Source: Nectonema munidae
Taxonomy: Eukaryota > Nematomorpha > Nectonematoida > Nectonematidae
Direction of reading: 5' to 3'
Length of the DNA stretch: 64,000 nt
Assembly: GCA_030549495.1 (NCBI GenBank)
Contig: JAUIRK010001051.1
Location: 496,001 to 560,000, forward strand
The stretch's first letter is position 1. Every line of letters begins with the position of its first letter. Of the stretch, positions 46,201 to 61,200 are shown piece by piece. Position numbers and translations under genes: made by a program. The notes beneath the pieces were generated by a model. It did no database searches and was not told the origin of the DNA. It was given only the letters and a program-made list of their open reading frames with translations.

Positions 46201-49200
46201 AAAGTACTAGAAGAATTTGCTAAGGGTCTCAATGAAAAAAGGTTCATTTTTATATAAATATGTTCAAACTTTAAACTAAATCGACATATCTCATGAATGT
46301 TTCTGTTTGGATAAAAAACATGAAATTAGTTTTGTTAAAATATATCCTCAGGGATGGAATTAAGGCATATCTTGGGAAAAATCATGGATAACAAATATTA
46401 CTGAAATATTATGAATTAAAGCCAGCACTCTAATCAGTATCATTTTTTTTTAATATTCTTTTTATTTCAAAACCATCCAATACATGAAAATCGATATTAT
46501 TTTTGTTATTGCCTTAAGAATTCTATATTTTTGTAAACAAGATGTTAAAAAGGGCTACACAAATAAAGTCTTGTTAATATCTCATGATATATGCATGCTT
46601 ATTATTGCTACTTCTTATGCCAAAATATATACGGCACGAAAAAGGTCAGGTCGGCACGTGACTGGGATGATGGAGATTGCAGTGATGATGCCTCTGAACT
46701 GAAATGAAGATACTTAAACGAAACTCCATGATATAAATCGTAATAATAATCATAAAGATTCAATAGTAATCATGAAAGCGATAAAAATGCTTGAATTTAT
46801 TTTCTTCATTAAGACGAATGAGAATCCGTTTTATCTTTTAGATTATTCTATTGAGCGATAAAAGAAGCCTGAAATATGAAACGTATTGTGCCCCTCACAA
46901 TGGCTATTTTACTGTGCCCATATGGAATGCTGGCTCCTATATTTTGAAGATTAATCCGCCAAATGGTTGGAAGTTTAGTATCATTCTAAATTTTAAAACG
47001 ATCCAGAGCATTTCAATCAAGTCACTCTTTGAATTTTAGATCGTGAAGAAATCCAGATCAACATCGATGGAGTTGATGATGAATGCACCAGGAAAACGAG
47101 TCTGGATTTTGTTTTCAAAGGCTTTACCGTTTCTGGAAAAGTAATTCTGCATCTCTCCACCTTCCCTTTGAAACGTCTGGAACATGAGCTTTTCAAGTTA
47201 TTTTCACATCCCATTATCTCTGTGTGGTGTGAGATGAATACGCTTAAACTTTTCTAAAGGTGTTTTTGAGTAATCAAATGCTTCAGTATAGAACAAAAAC
47301 TTGACTTTAGACTTGACTTTTAATGCACAAAAATACACATATCGATTAAAAACTGTCCAAAGCTAAATGCTTATTTGAAAATAGCGAAACCTTCCATGTT
47401 AATTTTTAGGAAATGTGGATCCATAGGTTTAGATATTTATCGAAACTAAACTTGTGTTTTATTCAGAATGCTGATCAGGGTTTTCTAAAAAAGAATCAAA
47501 GGTTATAAGTAAAGTACAAACTTCGGATAAAGTTAGCAGCTTTGGGTCTATCTCTTCTCTACATGCGTTTCATTTCATTCATTGCGTATCCTATCATTTT
47601 TTCGATGTCAAAATTAGTGATGCGACCATTTCAAATTCTCGATCGAGTAGCGCTTGCCCACTTTTTATAACATTCTAAACGTCCTATTCTGATATGAGTG
47701 GCGATTCCAATTATATAAAGATATATTCATAATATTACAAATTTATAAATTATATAGAATATCTTTATAGATTTCTATACAGATGCCCAGAAAATAAATG
47801 TAGTGAATAAAGTATTTGTTTCATTTTTATCACACATTACAAAAAGGGATTTATACACTAAAAGTTTAATTTTTAGAGGAAGCATATTCCTGTAAATTTT
47901 TACTTTTCCAATAACAAAAGTTTTCCAACTCAGTTTGTTATCAATGACAACACCTAAGAAGATGCTTGTATTTAGGAATTGAAAACCAAATCAGGTAAAA
48001 GAAGATGTGTGGAATTAGAGAAAAGCATAGCTTTACTTTTATCTCTGTTAACAGTAAGGCAGTTTTTAAAAAATCATTTTGGGGCATTTTGAAAGCAATT
48101 TCCATCAATGGAGTTTTTAGAAAGTACTAGAATTGCAATATCATCTACATACATAAAGAATTCAAGTGATTTGCATACCTTATGAAGATTATTTATGTAA
48201 ATAGAGATCAAAAGGGGGCCGAGAAGTTCCTCCACAGTTCGGTTACAATTAACAAACACACATTGGAACCCAGAGGTTAAGTTTGATGAGGTCATGAATG
48301 CACATGCTTTAGAGTCAAAGCTCGAAGTTTACAAATGAAAAGAGTGCAAGGAACAGATTCAATATCTTTGACAAATCAAGAAACAGAGAAACGACAGATG
48401 ATTTATTGTCCAAATATTCGATTATGCTGTCAATAAACAAGGAATTAAGAAGAGTAGTAGAACATTAAATATGCAAATCAAGAAAATTTAGCCAATATAA
48501 ATCCTTTTTTGATAATTAAAAAATAATGTATAAAAAGTAAAAACTTTAAAATTATTAGAAACTACCCCATCATGTGTCTTCTTTTTCTGTTCGTATTTTA
48601 TGTTGTTTCTGTATTTCTTTTTATTCTTGTCTTATCCTTGGCTTTTTGATATACGAAACATATTTTGTTTCCTTTCAAAAAAAGGGTTCTACATTTTCTT
48701 CTAAAAAATTTGTTATATACCAAACAAACCGATGGAAAAACACAATTTATCACCTGCAGAAAAATTTTATTCCCTAAATTTCGTTAAATATAGTCATTTA
48801 AATGCTCAATCCTTGTAACTATTTTTATGGCATTGTAATATAAGGAGCTCAACATTTTGATATTATTGATCCCTTTGTGTTTCATAAGTTTTAAATATTA
48901 ATTAGTTAAGGTGAACAAAATTATATTTGAAAATATTTTCTCTAGGCCTCTAGATTGCTAATCTTAGCTATATCTTCTGCTTATGAAGTCGGAGTTGTAT
49001 TCAGAAACTTACATGTTATATACAAAAGAGGAATGTAAAGGAATAAACTTTATTTTCTCGATTTTACAGAAAAAAAAGAAAAGGATGAAATCAATATTTC
49101 GACTTTACGGTCTTTTCAAGATTCTAAACCCAATTTTTTTTAAAAGCTGAAAAGTTATGTAGATGAAAATGATGATGCAAATACATATTATTGTGGGATG

Positions 49201-52200
49201 TGTGTGTATAAAAAGTGTAAATGAATAAAAAATAAAAAAAAAGAACTTTTTAAAAAAAAATTGTTTTTATAATTTTCAAAAAAACCATAAGGTAGAAATA
49301 TTGATTTCATACTTTTCTTTTTTTTGTGTAAAGTCTAGAAAATAAAGATTATTCTTTTACATTCCTCCATTGAATTTGTTCTCTTGAATAAACAAAGTAC
49401 TCATTCTGTAATAAATTATCTTTTTTGATTCTTGTTTATTTTGAAAAGAACAAATTTCATGTCATAAAATACGAATCTTTCAAAGATTTTTCAAGCTTTT
49501 CGTTCCTTCCTCACCATTATTCTTATTTTTATTCATTTATTTTCGGGCGTGGGTAAGGCTGGTTAGATACGTTTTGATAACTCAAGGTCTTGGGTTCGAT
49601 CCCTCATCAAGCCTCCTTATAGTTCGATACAAGCCGCGCAATTGTGCCTTCTCAATGAAAACACCCAACGGTACCTTTACCTTTATTTATCTATAGATAT
49701 GATATATGCTATTTTTGTTCAATCTTCAATCATCACTAATATCCCGTTTTTTCACACGAATCTAGTTCTCATAAACTCTCACCTTAAAACTTTTTTAGTT
49801 TCTAGTTTTGAGTGATCTATATCGTTTCTGATTTAAAAAAACAGTTTTTTATTTTTTTTTATTTTGTTTGTTATTTAAATGCATATTCTTTTTGCAGATC
49901 AAAGCGTTCAATAGTGACTCTGGTCCCAGTGCTGTTAAAGTCAGCATTTTTAGTGAATCTGACGCTTCAACTCCTCTTCAAACTTCCTATTCAATGAAAC
50001 ATGGCTTGTAAAACTTTCTTCCTATTTAAAACAAAGCTAGAACATTTATGCGTTGTGAAGTACCTTCCTAATTTTTTTTCGAGTACATGAAATTTTAAAA
50101 GCCTTATCTAGCTTTCATATTGCGCGGGAAGGATATTTCGTCGGGATAGAAAAGTGTCATTTAGAATATATTTTTGTTTGTTAAAACTTTTATTTTAAAT
50201 TAACCCATACTTAATTCATTCTATGGAATGCCTGTTCGACGAAATAACTATTCCAAGAAAACTCCTAGACCTGATTTCGAACGAAAAGAACTCGAATTTG
50301 TTATTATGAATTCGATTTTTTGTTATTTTTCCAATTTTATAGGATTTAGAACTTCTTTCTTTTTGAAAAATATTAAACATGATTATGTGCATTATTGTTT
50401 TTACGTTTTCTGGTTCTTTAAGGCGACTATATTTGATTATATTTATTAAAATTTAATTATTCATAAATCATGAACAAAAGCAATAAGTTTGTGTTGATAT
50501 GGGGAAAATCCCTCATCCTTCCAAATACAGAATTCGATTACCTGAAACACTTGTTTTAAAGTTTTTTTAATTGAAAACAAAATTATGGCTTAAATTATAA
50601 AACAAGTTTTGAACTCGCTTACGTTCTGGTCGTATACAAACCTACGACTTTTTTCGGTACAGAAAAAATCTCGAATAAAACATTGATTTTAGTTTTTCTT
50701 AATTAGCACAACTTGTGTTTGAATTTTCTGAGTTTTTACGAACCCTATACTTAACTCTACTTTCCGAGTTTTTACGAACTGCTTACTTTCCGAACTCTAC
50801 CGCCTTTTTTATTTTGCCTCACCACAGTTACACCTTTGAAAGTTCCCTGCTTCCTGGCGAATACATTGTCAGAGGTTTTCATCCTGAATTCACCTTCATA
50901 CGCTCCAGTGTTGGTGTTTCCGTTTCTCTGGATTCCATTCCTAGCACTTCTCATGACATTCTCATATCCGGTTACGATGTTATGGTAAATCACTTCTTTA
51001 TTCTCTCTATCAGGGGGAATCAAACACAATTTTTTTAAGTCAAATACAAATGCAAATACCTTTGTTCAGGAATTCAAAGACCATACAATACATGGCTATA
51101 TCTGCCCAACCTAAATATCACTTCACCCAGTGATCGCATGGTTAATCGAGTTTAACGTGAATAAAAATGAGTGTAAATGGCAGTTAAATATGAGTTTCTT
51201 AACTGTAAACATCTACAAATTATTGTTTATAAAGAAGAGATAAGCCGCTAGTTTACACACACTCGTTTTATAGGGTAGTGGAGTGTAGACCATGGATTAA
51301 TTAATTAGCAGAATTTGAACTTTCGAGATACTTTTAATTTGCTAAATGATTTCCGGTAAGATACGCCTGCTCACCAGGTCTTGTCATACCTGGACAACTC
51401 TTACTTGAACATCTGATGCTTTGGGACAGCTTTGCCCAACTCTACTCGGGGGGCATTTTATAGCGCCCTTGAGTCAAATTCAAAGTGCAGTTTATTGGTC
51501 ATTCTCAGAATCGTTTTTTCGATTTCACTAATATCATTGGTCCAGGACATCTTTTCAAATTAGACAAAGCTCAGTTGGGAATAGAAATAATTACTTTGCA
51601 AAATGATTACAATTAAATGTGAAGCCAATAATCGTAGATTATGGAGCCTAGTTGATGACCAAATTCCTCTTTTAAAAGAAAGAGATTATACTCATGCTTT
51701 GGTTCCACCTACATTTCTGAATCAGGTTTTTCAACGATGAAGCTTTTAAAATCTAAAAATAGATCACGATTGAGCTGTGCCCATCTAGATGACTGCATGA
51801 GGATTGCACTGACAAATTATGAACCAGAAATTCAAAATCTTGTCAAAAAATGCACTTGAAAAGATCTCCTTTTTTACTATTGTAAGGTTTGCTATAAATA
51901 AAAAATATTTGTGCAAGTTTTAGATAGCTTTGCGTCCTCACAATTTAACGATAAAAAATGCTGCTCCATACTTAGAAGAGGTTAAATATTACTGTTTTAG
52001 GACAAGCCATACCACTTTCAATTTTTTTGAAGGGATTTAATCAGAATGCGAAATTTGGAATACAATAAAATGTGTGAAGAGTTATCCCTTCAGATATAAA
52101 TGTGTAGCAGTACTTATCCAACAAACAATCTATATAATGATGCGATTGCTTTTAAATGGATATTCTTTAGATTTAACATTCACAATGTCATAAAAACAGT

Positions 52201-55200
52201 TACAAGACGTCGTCTCTCAACTTTCATTCATTTTGACAGTTGAGTAGAAATTAAATCAATGCAGGTTTATAAAACTGTAAAAGTTAGATTTTATCATTTT
52301 CTATTTCATACTCAAAGCCTTTTAAGAAATTGATTAAATCTAGCATGATTTGGTCTAGGTACTAATTGTCCGGGTACAAAATGTTCTGATAAGAATGGTC
52401 CTAGAACCCATATCTGAAGGTTCAAGCTGATTGATGAACACTTCACACTTACTAATAAATTTTTTTCTTTCGACCAATTCAATATTGTTATTATTATTTC
52501 TGAAAATAATAATTGCAAAACCAAAGTACACATATTTACTCAACTTACTATACATTGACTCTGACTTTTTAATACACACAAGACAAGAAACAGGCATTGA
52601 AAGTAGAGATAAGGGTGTGGACATATTTTCAATCGGTAAAAATCAACAATAAAAAAATTATTATTTTTAAATAGTAATAATTTAATATAATCTTTTTTTC
52701 AATTCACCTTTCAAAGCTTCTTTTGCAGTGACTAATGTTCTCTATAATTTTTTGAACAGGGCTTAAAAATGGTTTATGTAGTACCAAGATTATTTTACAT
52801 ATATTGAGCTGTTGTTCCCTAATAAACATGGGAATAATATAGACTTCCAAATATTTTACGGTCAGTGTGCTTATATATACATTATTTATATATACAGTAA
52901 CGTAGCGAGAAATTTATATATAGAGGGGCCAAATGGGGCAGTAATATACATGGTTACCTACTGGCTTTGTCTAAAATTGAAGCATCAAAAGCTGAACTCT
53001 TCTCTTTGTGTTTATAAGCTCTTATCTTCGTTTCTCATAGCAAAGAGAAAATTTTTATTCTAAATTTGCTTTCTTATTACAGGTAGAAGGCCCATCTTAA
53101 CAAAGTTAACAGTTTGATCGTTACTGTCAATGATATCAATAATTTTTCTATATTTTGATTTTATTTCCTTTATATTGTTCGTATAAGCCCATTGTCAAGA
53201 ACGAATTCATTATTTCAATTTTTTAATGGTGGGGCCCATAACTTAGATGGAGGCGCCCAGCCCCAAGTGCCCCATAGCTGGCTACGTGGCTGTATAATAT
53301 ATATATTAAAGAAAATGATTTTATATTGCTACATTTATGTTGATTTTATAAGTTCATTCAAATGACTTTTTTTGTGATAAATCTATTCTCTCTAAATTTA
53401 TTTCAAATTTTATGAAGAAAACATTTTCAATTTCCTATATTTAAATAAACAAATAAATAGAAAAAAATGGAAAAAACCCATAAAAACGTATCAATTTTAG
53501 GTATATTATAATCACATATACCTATTTGGGCGTGATTATGGTTGGTTAGATGCCGGATTCGATAACTCAAGGTCTTGGGTTCGATCTTACATCAAGCTTG
53601 CTTTCTTTATATCTCGATAAAAGCTGCGCAATTGTGCCTTTTCGATGAAAACACCCTACACTACCGTAATTGCATCCTATGTATTTGAAGTTTACATATT
53701 TTAATTTAAAATATATTGGGAAATAAAGGGAACGGGTAATTGTTTTTATAATTTTAACAATAACCATAACGAAGGGGAGTTTCCAAAAAATAACGAAAAC
53801 GATATCCAAGTTGCTTTGAGTACTGACGATCCCAAGTCTTGTACACACACATGCCCAAGAGGTCTAATATCTCTACTTACCATTAGGTTTCTTTTTCGTA
53901 AGCACTTGTTTATTGTATTTATGTGTCTGTTTTCTAATCTATACTTGTTGAGTTAATATATTTTGCTAGGGCGAGATTCATGCAACTCCTCTTCCTAAAT
54001 ACGGTTTTCCAAGGATGAAGATGCTACTTCTCACATCTTCTCAAGAGCGAAACGTGTTCCAACACATCAACTGCTCCAAGAGCGAATTCACACAACAGGA
54101 GTTAGCGTCTTTCCATCATTCTTCGTTTAGAAAGCTTCCTTCAAACTATTCGTATCTTTGCTCAGTACAATCGGAAGCCACTGGTCACTTCGTCTTTGCA
54201 TCCCTGCCACCTAACGTTCCCCTTTTAATCGTGAGTCTTGCTTCCCAAAAATACAATGTGTCCAAGGTGACCCACAGAATAAATATCGTCGATTTTAATT
54301 TATATTAAATTTCATTCAAAAAGAAAAACAGCTGAACGGTACAAAAAGATAAGCTATAAGTTTATAGCAATAATTTAACAATAGTGTCTTTTAAAAAAAG
54401 AAGTCAAAATGTAGAAATTAGATTATAATATGAAATATATATCATAATGATCATCATCATTTTTTTGAGTCGGTTGTTTTCCTTTTTATGAAGGGTTTTT
54501 ACAACTTCTTTTTACCGTCTTGTTCATAACCTTCTTTCAAACCAACCTTTGCCATCTGGTTTTTCATTCCATCCTTTCAGCTTGTCTTGAGGCTCATCAT
54601 CTCTTTTTAAAACGCTGCCCTAAGCAACTCTTCTTTGCTACATGAAAAACACTTTCTTATAGACCCAGTCTTCTCATAAGGATTTCTGTTTTATTCACTC
54701 TCTGCTTTTTATATCTACGCATCTTTCTGTTCTTTGTACAAGATCTTTCAGCATTCTTGACGGACCACTTGTTTTCCCATTTTTCATCTTCAATAACGCT
54801 TTCCCAACTTCCTTGATCGTAATCGCACATATCGGCTCTTCAACTGTTCTGCATTTGTTGTTCCATCCCATTCGTTTTCATTGTTCATATTTTTTCCACG
54901 CTAGTCCTTTCAAATTTTACCCATACTAATTTCCTCAAAATGTTCTTTCCTTTATCTTCTTTGATACCATGACTTTCGTTAACATCTCTTCACTTGTTTT
55001 ATTAGCCTTGATTTTGAGAATATATAATGTTCGGCTGCTTTTTTCAAGGTCTCTAATTCTTTTTTCTGTTTCTGTTCATAACCCTCTCAATCACTTTTTA
55101 ACCCTGTCTCTTACTTTTTTTGTATGCTATTTGTTTTATTTTGATTTTTCCTCTTTCCTGGTTTTAAAACTTTTTTTTTGTTAAAAATAGCCTCTTTAAC

Positions 55201-58200
55201 TTCTTTATGCCACCACCATGTTTATCGATGTAACGCTTTCTTTGTACCCTCATCACATATGGCCTTTGTTGCTTGCAGTGCACAGGCTTTGTGCGTATTC
55301 CAAATGTTTTCTTTCTTTTTCTTCTTCAAATTTCCTTCATTTTAGTAGCAAACTTTTCACGAATATCATCATTATTGAGTCTTAACTCAATAACGAGTTA
55401 ACAGTATTCGCTCAATAACGAGTTATTGAGTCGAATTTAGTTACATCCGTCACAATCAAACCACGCTGGAATATGTTTAACATTTTAAACATGTTTACTA
55501 TGATCATCTTCGGGAAGAATGAAATTAATATGTTTGGACCAGATCAAAAAGTTTTTCTTCTACTGTTTTTGAAGTATGTATTCCCAATAATTAAATTGCA
55601 TCTGTTCAAATTTCCAGTAATTTTTTTCCTTCTTTGTTTCTAGAACCACGATATATGCCTTCTTACCCATTAATATTTTTTAGCAATGTGTCCATTAAAA
55701 TCCCCTACGACAATGAGAAATTCTGATGAATTTTTCAATGTCAATTCATAATATAGTACAAAGGGTTTAATCTGCATTTTTGTCCTTTATGCAAGTTTTC
55801 TTAATTTTCTCCTCTCTAAATGATTCCATTAACCCTTTAAATAATCTATTTATTTTATTGAACACTGGTTTCGCTTTGGACCTAAACATGTTAAACTACT
55901 CCTGCAATGCTCAACACATTGTACGCTGCCAAGGTTATGGCCTTCTTTGAATATCAGTCTGGCCCTTCGTATCAATTTTCCATTCAACCAATGAACAGAT
56001 AAATTTGAAAAGAGCCTATCAATAAAATATTTTCATAAAAATGTATGAAATTATAGCAAAAGACAGAATAAAAATATTATTCCTTCTGTAAATTATTAAT
56101 TTTCAAAAAATGGACTTCGAAGTATTAAAATTGATATTACGTGGAGTAACATCAAGTTTTTTATACGCTATTTTAAAAATGTTCTCAAAAAGTGATAAAA
56201 ATTTAGATTCATTTTTTTTGTGAAATCTGTTAGTAATTTTTTTTAATTTTTACAATCCTTTGAGTAAATTAGTGAATAATTTTATGTTGAAATATTGTAA
56301 TTTTTTTTGTAAAAAGTTAATTTGCAAGTACATTTAGAATTAGTAAGGAAAAGATTAGATTTTGTCTAATTTAGTTTATAAAATAAATTTTTGTTTCAAT
56401 TTCATACTGAGATCTTTGTCCACGAGTCTTCCAGATTCATCCAACTGAAGAAAGAATCTGTTCTAATACTTTTTTAATTTCCTTAGCTTCCTTTCCCTGA
56501 CGAATCCATTTTTGCCTTCGATCCTCTTTTCCACAGGTTCACGTTGAACGCCGAAGACAACAAATTTAGGCCTATCTTTCGTGTATTCGCGTCAAGACTA
56601 AATGGCCGTCTTTTCTTCCACAAAAACGTATTTCCTTCATCGCGCACCGCTTTCATATTAACGCCATTTTTTGGCCTTTATTCAGTCTTTGGGCGTGCCA
56701 GGAACAAGTGTCTTCGTAACTTCCAAGGAGAACAATGGCGTGATGTTTTCTACCGTTTCAGATGATTCAGGAGTCTACAACATCAGTGATTTCATTCCCT
56801 TTGGATCTTATGATGTTACGATTGTCAAGGATAAACTCATATTCCCCCATCTCATTCATTCTCATTCAATTGATAATCATCTTCTACCAGATATTTTCCC
56901 CATCAAGTATACCTTGTATTTACTTTTTGTATTAAAGTGCTCTGCCTTTTTCCACCTAAAGCTTCTTTACGAATAAATTTGAATATTTCGTAACTATGAT
57001 GATAAAGACAAGGAATCTATTTCATTAGTCTTGTGAGTTGACATTTCGTCCCATGACATTTCTGCGCCTAAAATTAAATACTGATTACCAGGTCAAACAT
57101 AATTACCACTCAAAAAAGCATCTTATAATTGATTTTATAACATTTAACAAATTTGATGTTTTTATAGATTAATTTAGTGAAAAAGATGAAGGAGTTATAT
57201 AAAATAGAAATATATAGTGTATAATATTTTATATTACAATTATATAAATATTACATATTATTTTCATAAAGTCAAATTTTGAAAGAGTAAATATGTAGAA
57301 TACACAAAACTATATTTTGTTAACAATAACATTCCTTTATTTAAAATTTCATATTTATTAAGTTTCTTAAGTCTAATCTCTGTTTTTTTCTAATGACAAA
57401 AAATAAGCTTTTTTTTGTGAAAATCAAATAAATAAAAAAAAAAGGATTACTACGTCAAAAATATAAAAATCGCGCTTTTTACAAACCTAAGTAACTGATA
57501 AAAATTTATAAGCAGGTAAAGATTTTAAATTTTTAAAAATCCTTTTTTATTGAAAAAAAAACAAAAAAAGTTATTTATGAAATTTATTTTTAAGCTGTGC
57601 AATTTCTGAGTACGGCTTCAAATTTATGTGGAGAAAAACAACTTTGATAGATGTTAAGGACTTTGGCCCATATGATTCAGAATACGCTAAGAGATTAGGA
57701 TCCGTCATTTTGTTTTAAATCAAATACTAAAGTACTTAAGCGAATAAACATGCTTGAAAAATGCCTGTGACGCTTATCTTATCAAAGTTAGTCATTTGCA
57801 AAACCTGTTAAGCATTTGTCTTTCAGGTAGATTTACAGTGTATGCGATAGTGGAGTATTGGCGACCGCTTTCATAAAGGATAAATCAGGAAAAGTTAGAT
57901 TACGTTATATTAATCTACTATTGGTTAATGTCTCGATTGGCCATGTGCCACAAAAAGCGCAAAACACCTTTTATTTATTTTTTTTTTTTTATCACTTCCA
58001 TATCTAAGCTCTTTTATTTTATATATACAACATATAGAGTCAGATATAGGGATAGATACAGAAACAGACTTAAATTGATTCAGCAGTAAAAAAAGTATTT
58101 CATTTTAGAACATAAACTAAAAATAAACTAAATTTTTTTTAAATATATATATGTTGAAGGCATCAATTTTTTTTGAATATACACGACTCTTCCAATCAGA

Positions 58201-61200
58201 TGTGATACTAAGTATATTTGAGAATTTTTGTCCTCTACCGGAAGCGTAAGAAGATAGGTCTGCCGCTGAGATCTATATCCCAAAACGTCGCAATCTGGAC
58301 ATTTAAAAATTTTGATTGATGGGTAAGAAAATATTTTGATGTTTCTTTTTCAATTATCTCCAAATTACTCCATTTTAAATGAAAAATACTATCACAGTAA
58401 CAAAATTTTTTTACTAAATCATTTTATGCCTTGGGTCGAAACATATGCTACAAACTCGTGGGTAGGGAGCGAGATGGTCTGGATTATTATCGAGGTTTGA
58501 CTATCTTAATTATACTTTAGTCCGATGAGACTAGGCTTATCTTTTTAACTTTACAAAAATAAAATCGTTTGCGTTTATCAAAGCTCTTTAATACAAATCT
58601 TCTGCTTTACATTTAACCCGTTAACGTCCAGAATAATCAGAAGATATCTAATGTAAAGCAGAAGATTTGTATTAAAGAGCTTTGATAAACGCAGACGATT
58701 TTATTTTTGTAAAGTCGAGTATAGTCGACATGGGCGTTAACGGGTTATAATGTGTTCTCTTATCTCCTAGAACATTTTATTTTAATAATAAACGCATTTT
58801 CTTCCAAAATTGAATAATAAAAACTTCTCTGTACCTTTTTTATGTCTTGGACTGCGTTATTTTTTATATTGAGAAGATTAGTAATAACAAAATAGAAGAA
58901 ATATACGCATCCTACAGTTTCTCCTGGTTGAATCAGGCCATGAAAAATCTTTTGGACAGAAAAATTTCATTGAATTCTCTACGCCATGAATATTTTCTAA
59001 ATATGTTTCCGTTACGCTGTTTTTAATCAAGGTCCGCTATAGGACTTAAACATTAGATATGTAGATAGAAACAAAATTTATGGCTGTTATTTTCGTTATA
59101 GTATTATATTTAGCGCGATTTAGCATTTTGGAAACAAACTTCAACATTAAAAAAATGAAAATCTTTAATGGCTAAACACATAGAATCAGAAAAAAGTTAA
59201 GATGTATGATAAAGTTTTGTCATTCAAGAATAATTTTTAGAACTCGTTTAGATCTTATCAAAAAAAGGATGTTTCGCATTAATTAAAATGAGAAGCAAAA
59301 ATAGAAGATCATTTGGAAGTTACAATGATTTTGTGATTATACTAGCCATTCCCAATCACTACCTATTTTATTTTAACGCCTCGCTATAATCTTTATCAAA
59401 TATTTCCTTTTTTTTTAATATTCTTTGTTGGTGAATTTTATTCTATTTCCATCTTAGTTTTAACTTAAATTTGAAACTTGTGAATGCCACTGATAAAAAG
59501 AAGAAAGACTTTATTTCTCACACAACGTAGTTTACACACGCAATAAAAAGAGCAATGTATAAATATAATCCAATAATAAAATAAGTCAACGATCATGATA
59601 AAGTATGAATGGAGGAAGAAAAAGTTCCAAACAAAAAAAATGTATCTTACTTCCATTCCAATCTTGGAAGTAATCACTCAGTGGATTTTAAAGCTAAGTC
59701 TTCCGTCAACGCCTAACGCTGTTGTAATTTCAGGAGAAATAACACAATTCATTGAAAGCCTCTAAAATTTAGATTCTATTTTGAATCACATTTTTTTCTC
59801 TTTTTTTGAAAGATCTTCATTGGCAAAAGTTTGAAGTTCAGAAAAAAGGAAAAATGTTGTAATATGTTCTAAGAAGAAAAGAAGAAACAGCACGATTTTT
59901 TAGCTATAAAAAGAGAGTCAGGCAAGCTTGGAAAATTAAACTATGTACTCTATATCATGGTGGGAATACGTTTTTTGAGTTGACATTTTCTTTGTTTTCA
60001 CTGTTCTTACTTGTTCCACCTTTAGAATCTTCATGATAAGTTTACCTTTTTTTGTAAATAGTCTAAAGTTTATCCTTTATTTTGAAAATATTTTAATTTA
60101 ATTTATCAAAGATATATTATAGAATTAAATTTATGCATGCATATAGTTCCTCCATCCTGTGAAGTAGCGAGGAAATAGTAAGGATAAAAAATGTTAAAAA
60201 GTAAATCTAAAGGTAATTTAAAATACAAATAAAAATGAGAATAAAGTTTTAACATATTTTTTATGAAATCACAAATTTGGAATTTTTAGAAGCTTAAATA
60301 TATTCAAAATCAAAGATACCCGAATAGGTTGTCAACTTATTGTTGGATTTAAAAAATCTCATTCCTTGGTCTTAGACATTTAAATCGGTATCTCATTGAG
60401 TTTGTACGAACCACTAACTGGTCTAAGGGTATACTTCATATTAGTGATTAGATTTAGTATTCAGGAGATATTAAAATTGAAATATGATTAGCGTAAATCT
60501 GAAAGTAAAATTTTAAATATTAATGAGTATTTTAAAAAACAACAAAGCGGTAGGTAGTGATCTTTTTGAAGCTCCATTCCTATCAAGAGTGGAAAAGATT
60601 GAAGTTTATGAGATCCATTATTGATGCTATTAGGATAAAGTTTTCAGTTTTTCAAAAAAAATTGAGTCAAGAGGCTAAAAATATGTAATTACATCTTTTT
60701 CTTCCAACTCCAAATTTTTTTATCTAAAAAATCAGATGGAAAATTTTGATAGAATCATCATCATCATCATCCATTCGCTCTAATGAGCAGGTCTTTGTCC
60801 TGGCGAGGCAAGGTCGACCTTGAATTTGCAGCGACGTCTCCATCTTCCTTTCATTTCAGCATCTTCAATCTTCAGGTTCCTTTTCTTCATGTCTTCTTTA
60901 ACAGCATCTTTTTTCGGTCTCCCTCTCCTCGCTTGTCCAGTGATGTTTTCATCCCATAGTCTCTTCGTTAGTCTTTGTGGATCGATTCTCTCTAAGTGTT
61001 CTAGCCAACGGAGTCTATGCTCTTCCAAATACTGCTCTATATCTTCCACCCCTGTCATTCTTCTAATCTCTTTGCTTCGCACTTTGTCCAGTAGAGTTTT
61101 GCCACACATCATTCATAACATCCTCATCTCAGCAGACTGCATGCGTCTCACTTCAACCTTCTTCATTGGCCAACACTCTGCTCCATAACACATAACACTC

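Noticed and set aside
46621-46690. Short peptide DWDDGDCSDDASELK resembling an LDL-receptor class A end
   Set aside because: Only one cysteine and no upstream module or splice context; too short to support.
52312-52652. Overlapping open frames on both strands
   Set aside because: No family resemblance, no splice match to NOMO, and AT-rich composition; likely chance.
56607-56608. Earlier GT donor in NOMO exon 7
   Set aside because: It would end the exon in phase 1, incompatible with the phase-0 acceptor at 56686, and would drop residues that align with the family.
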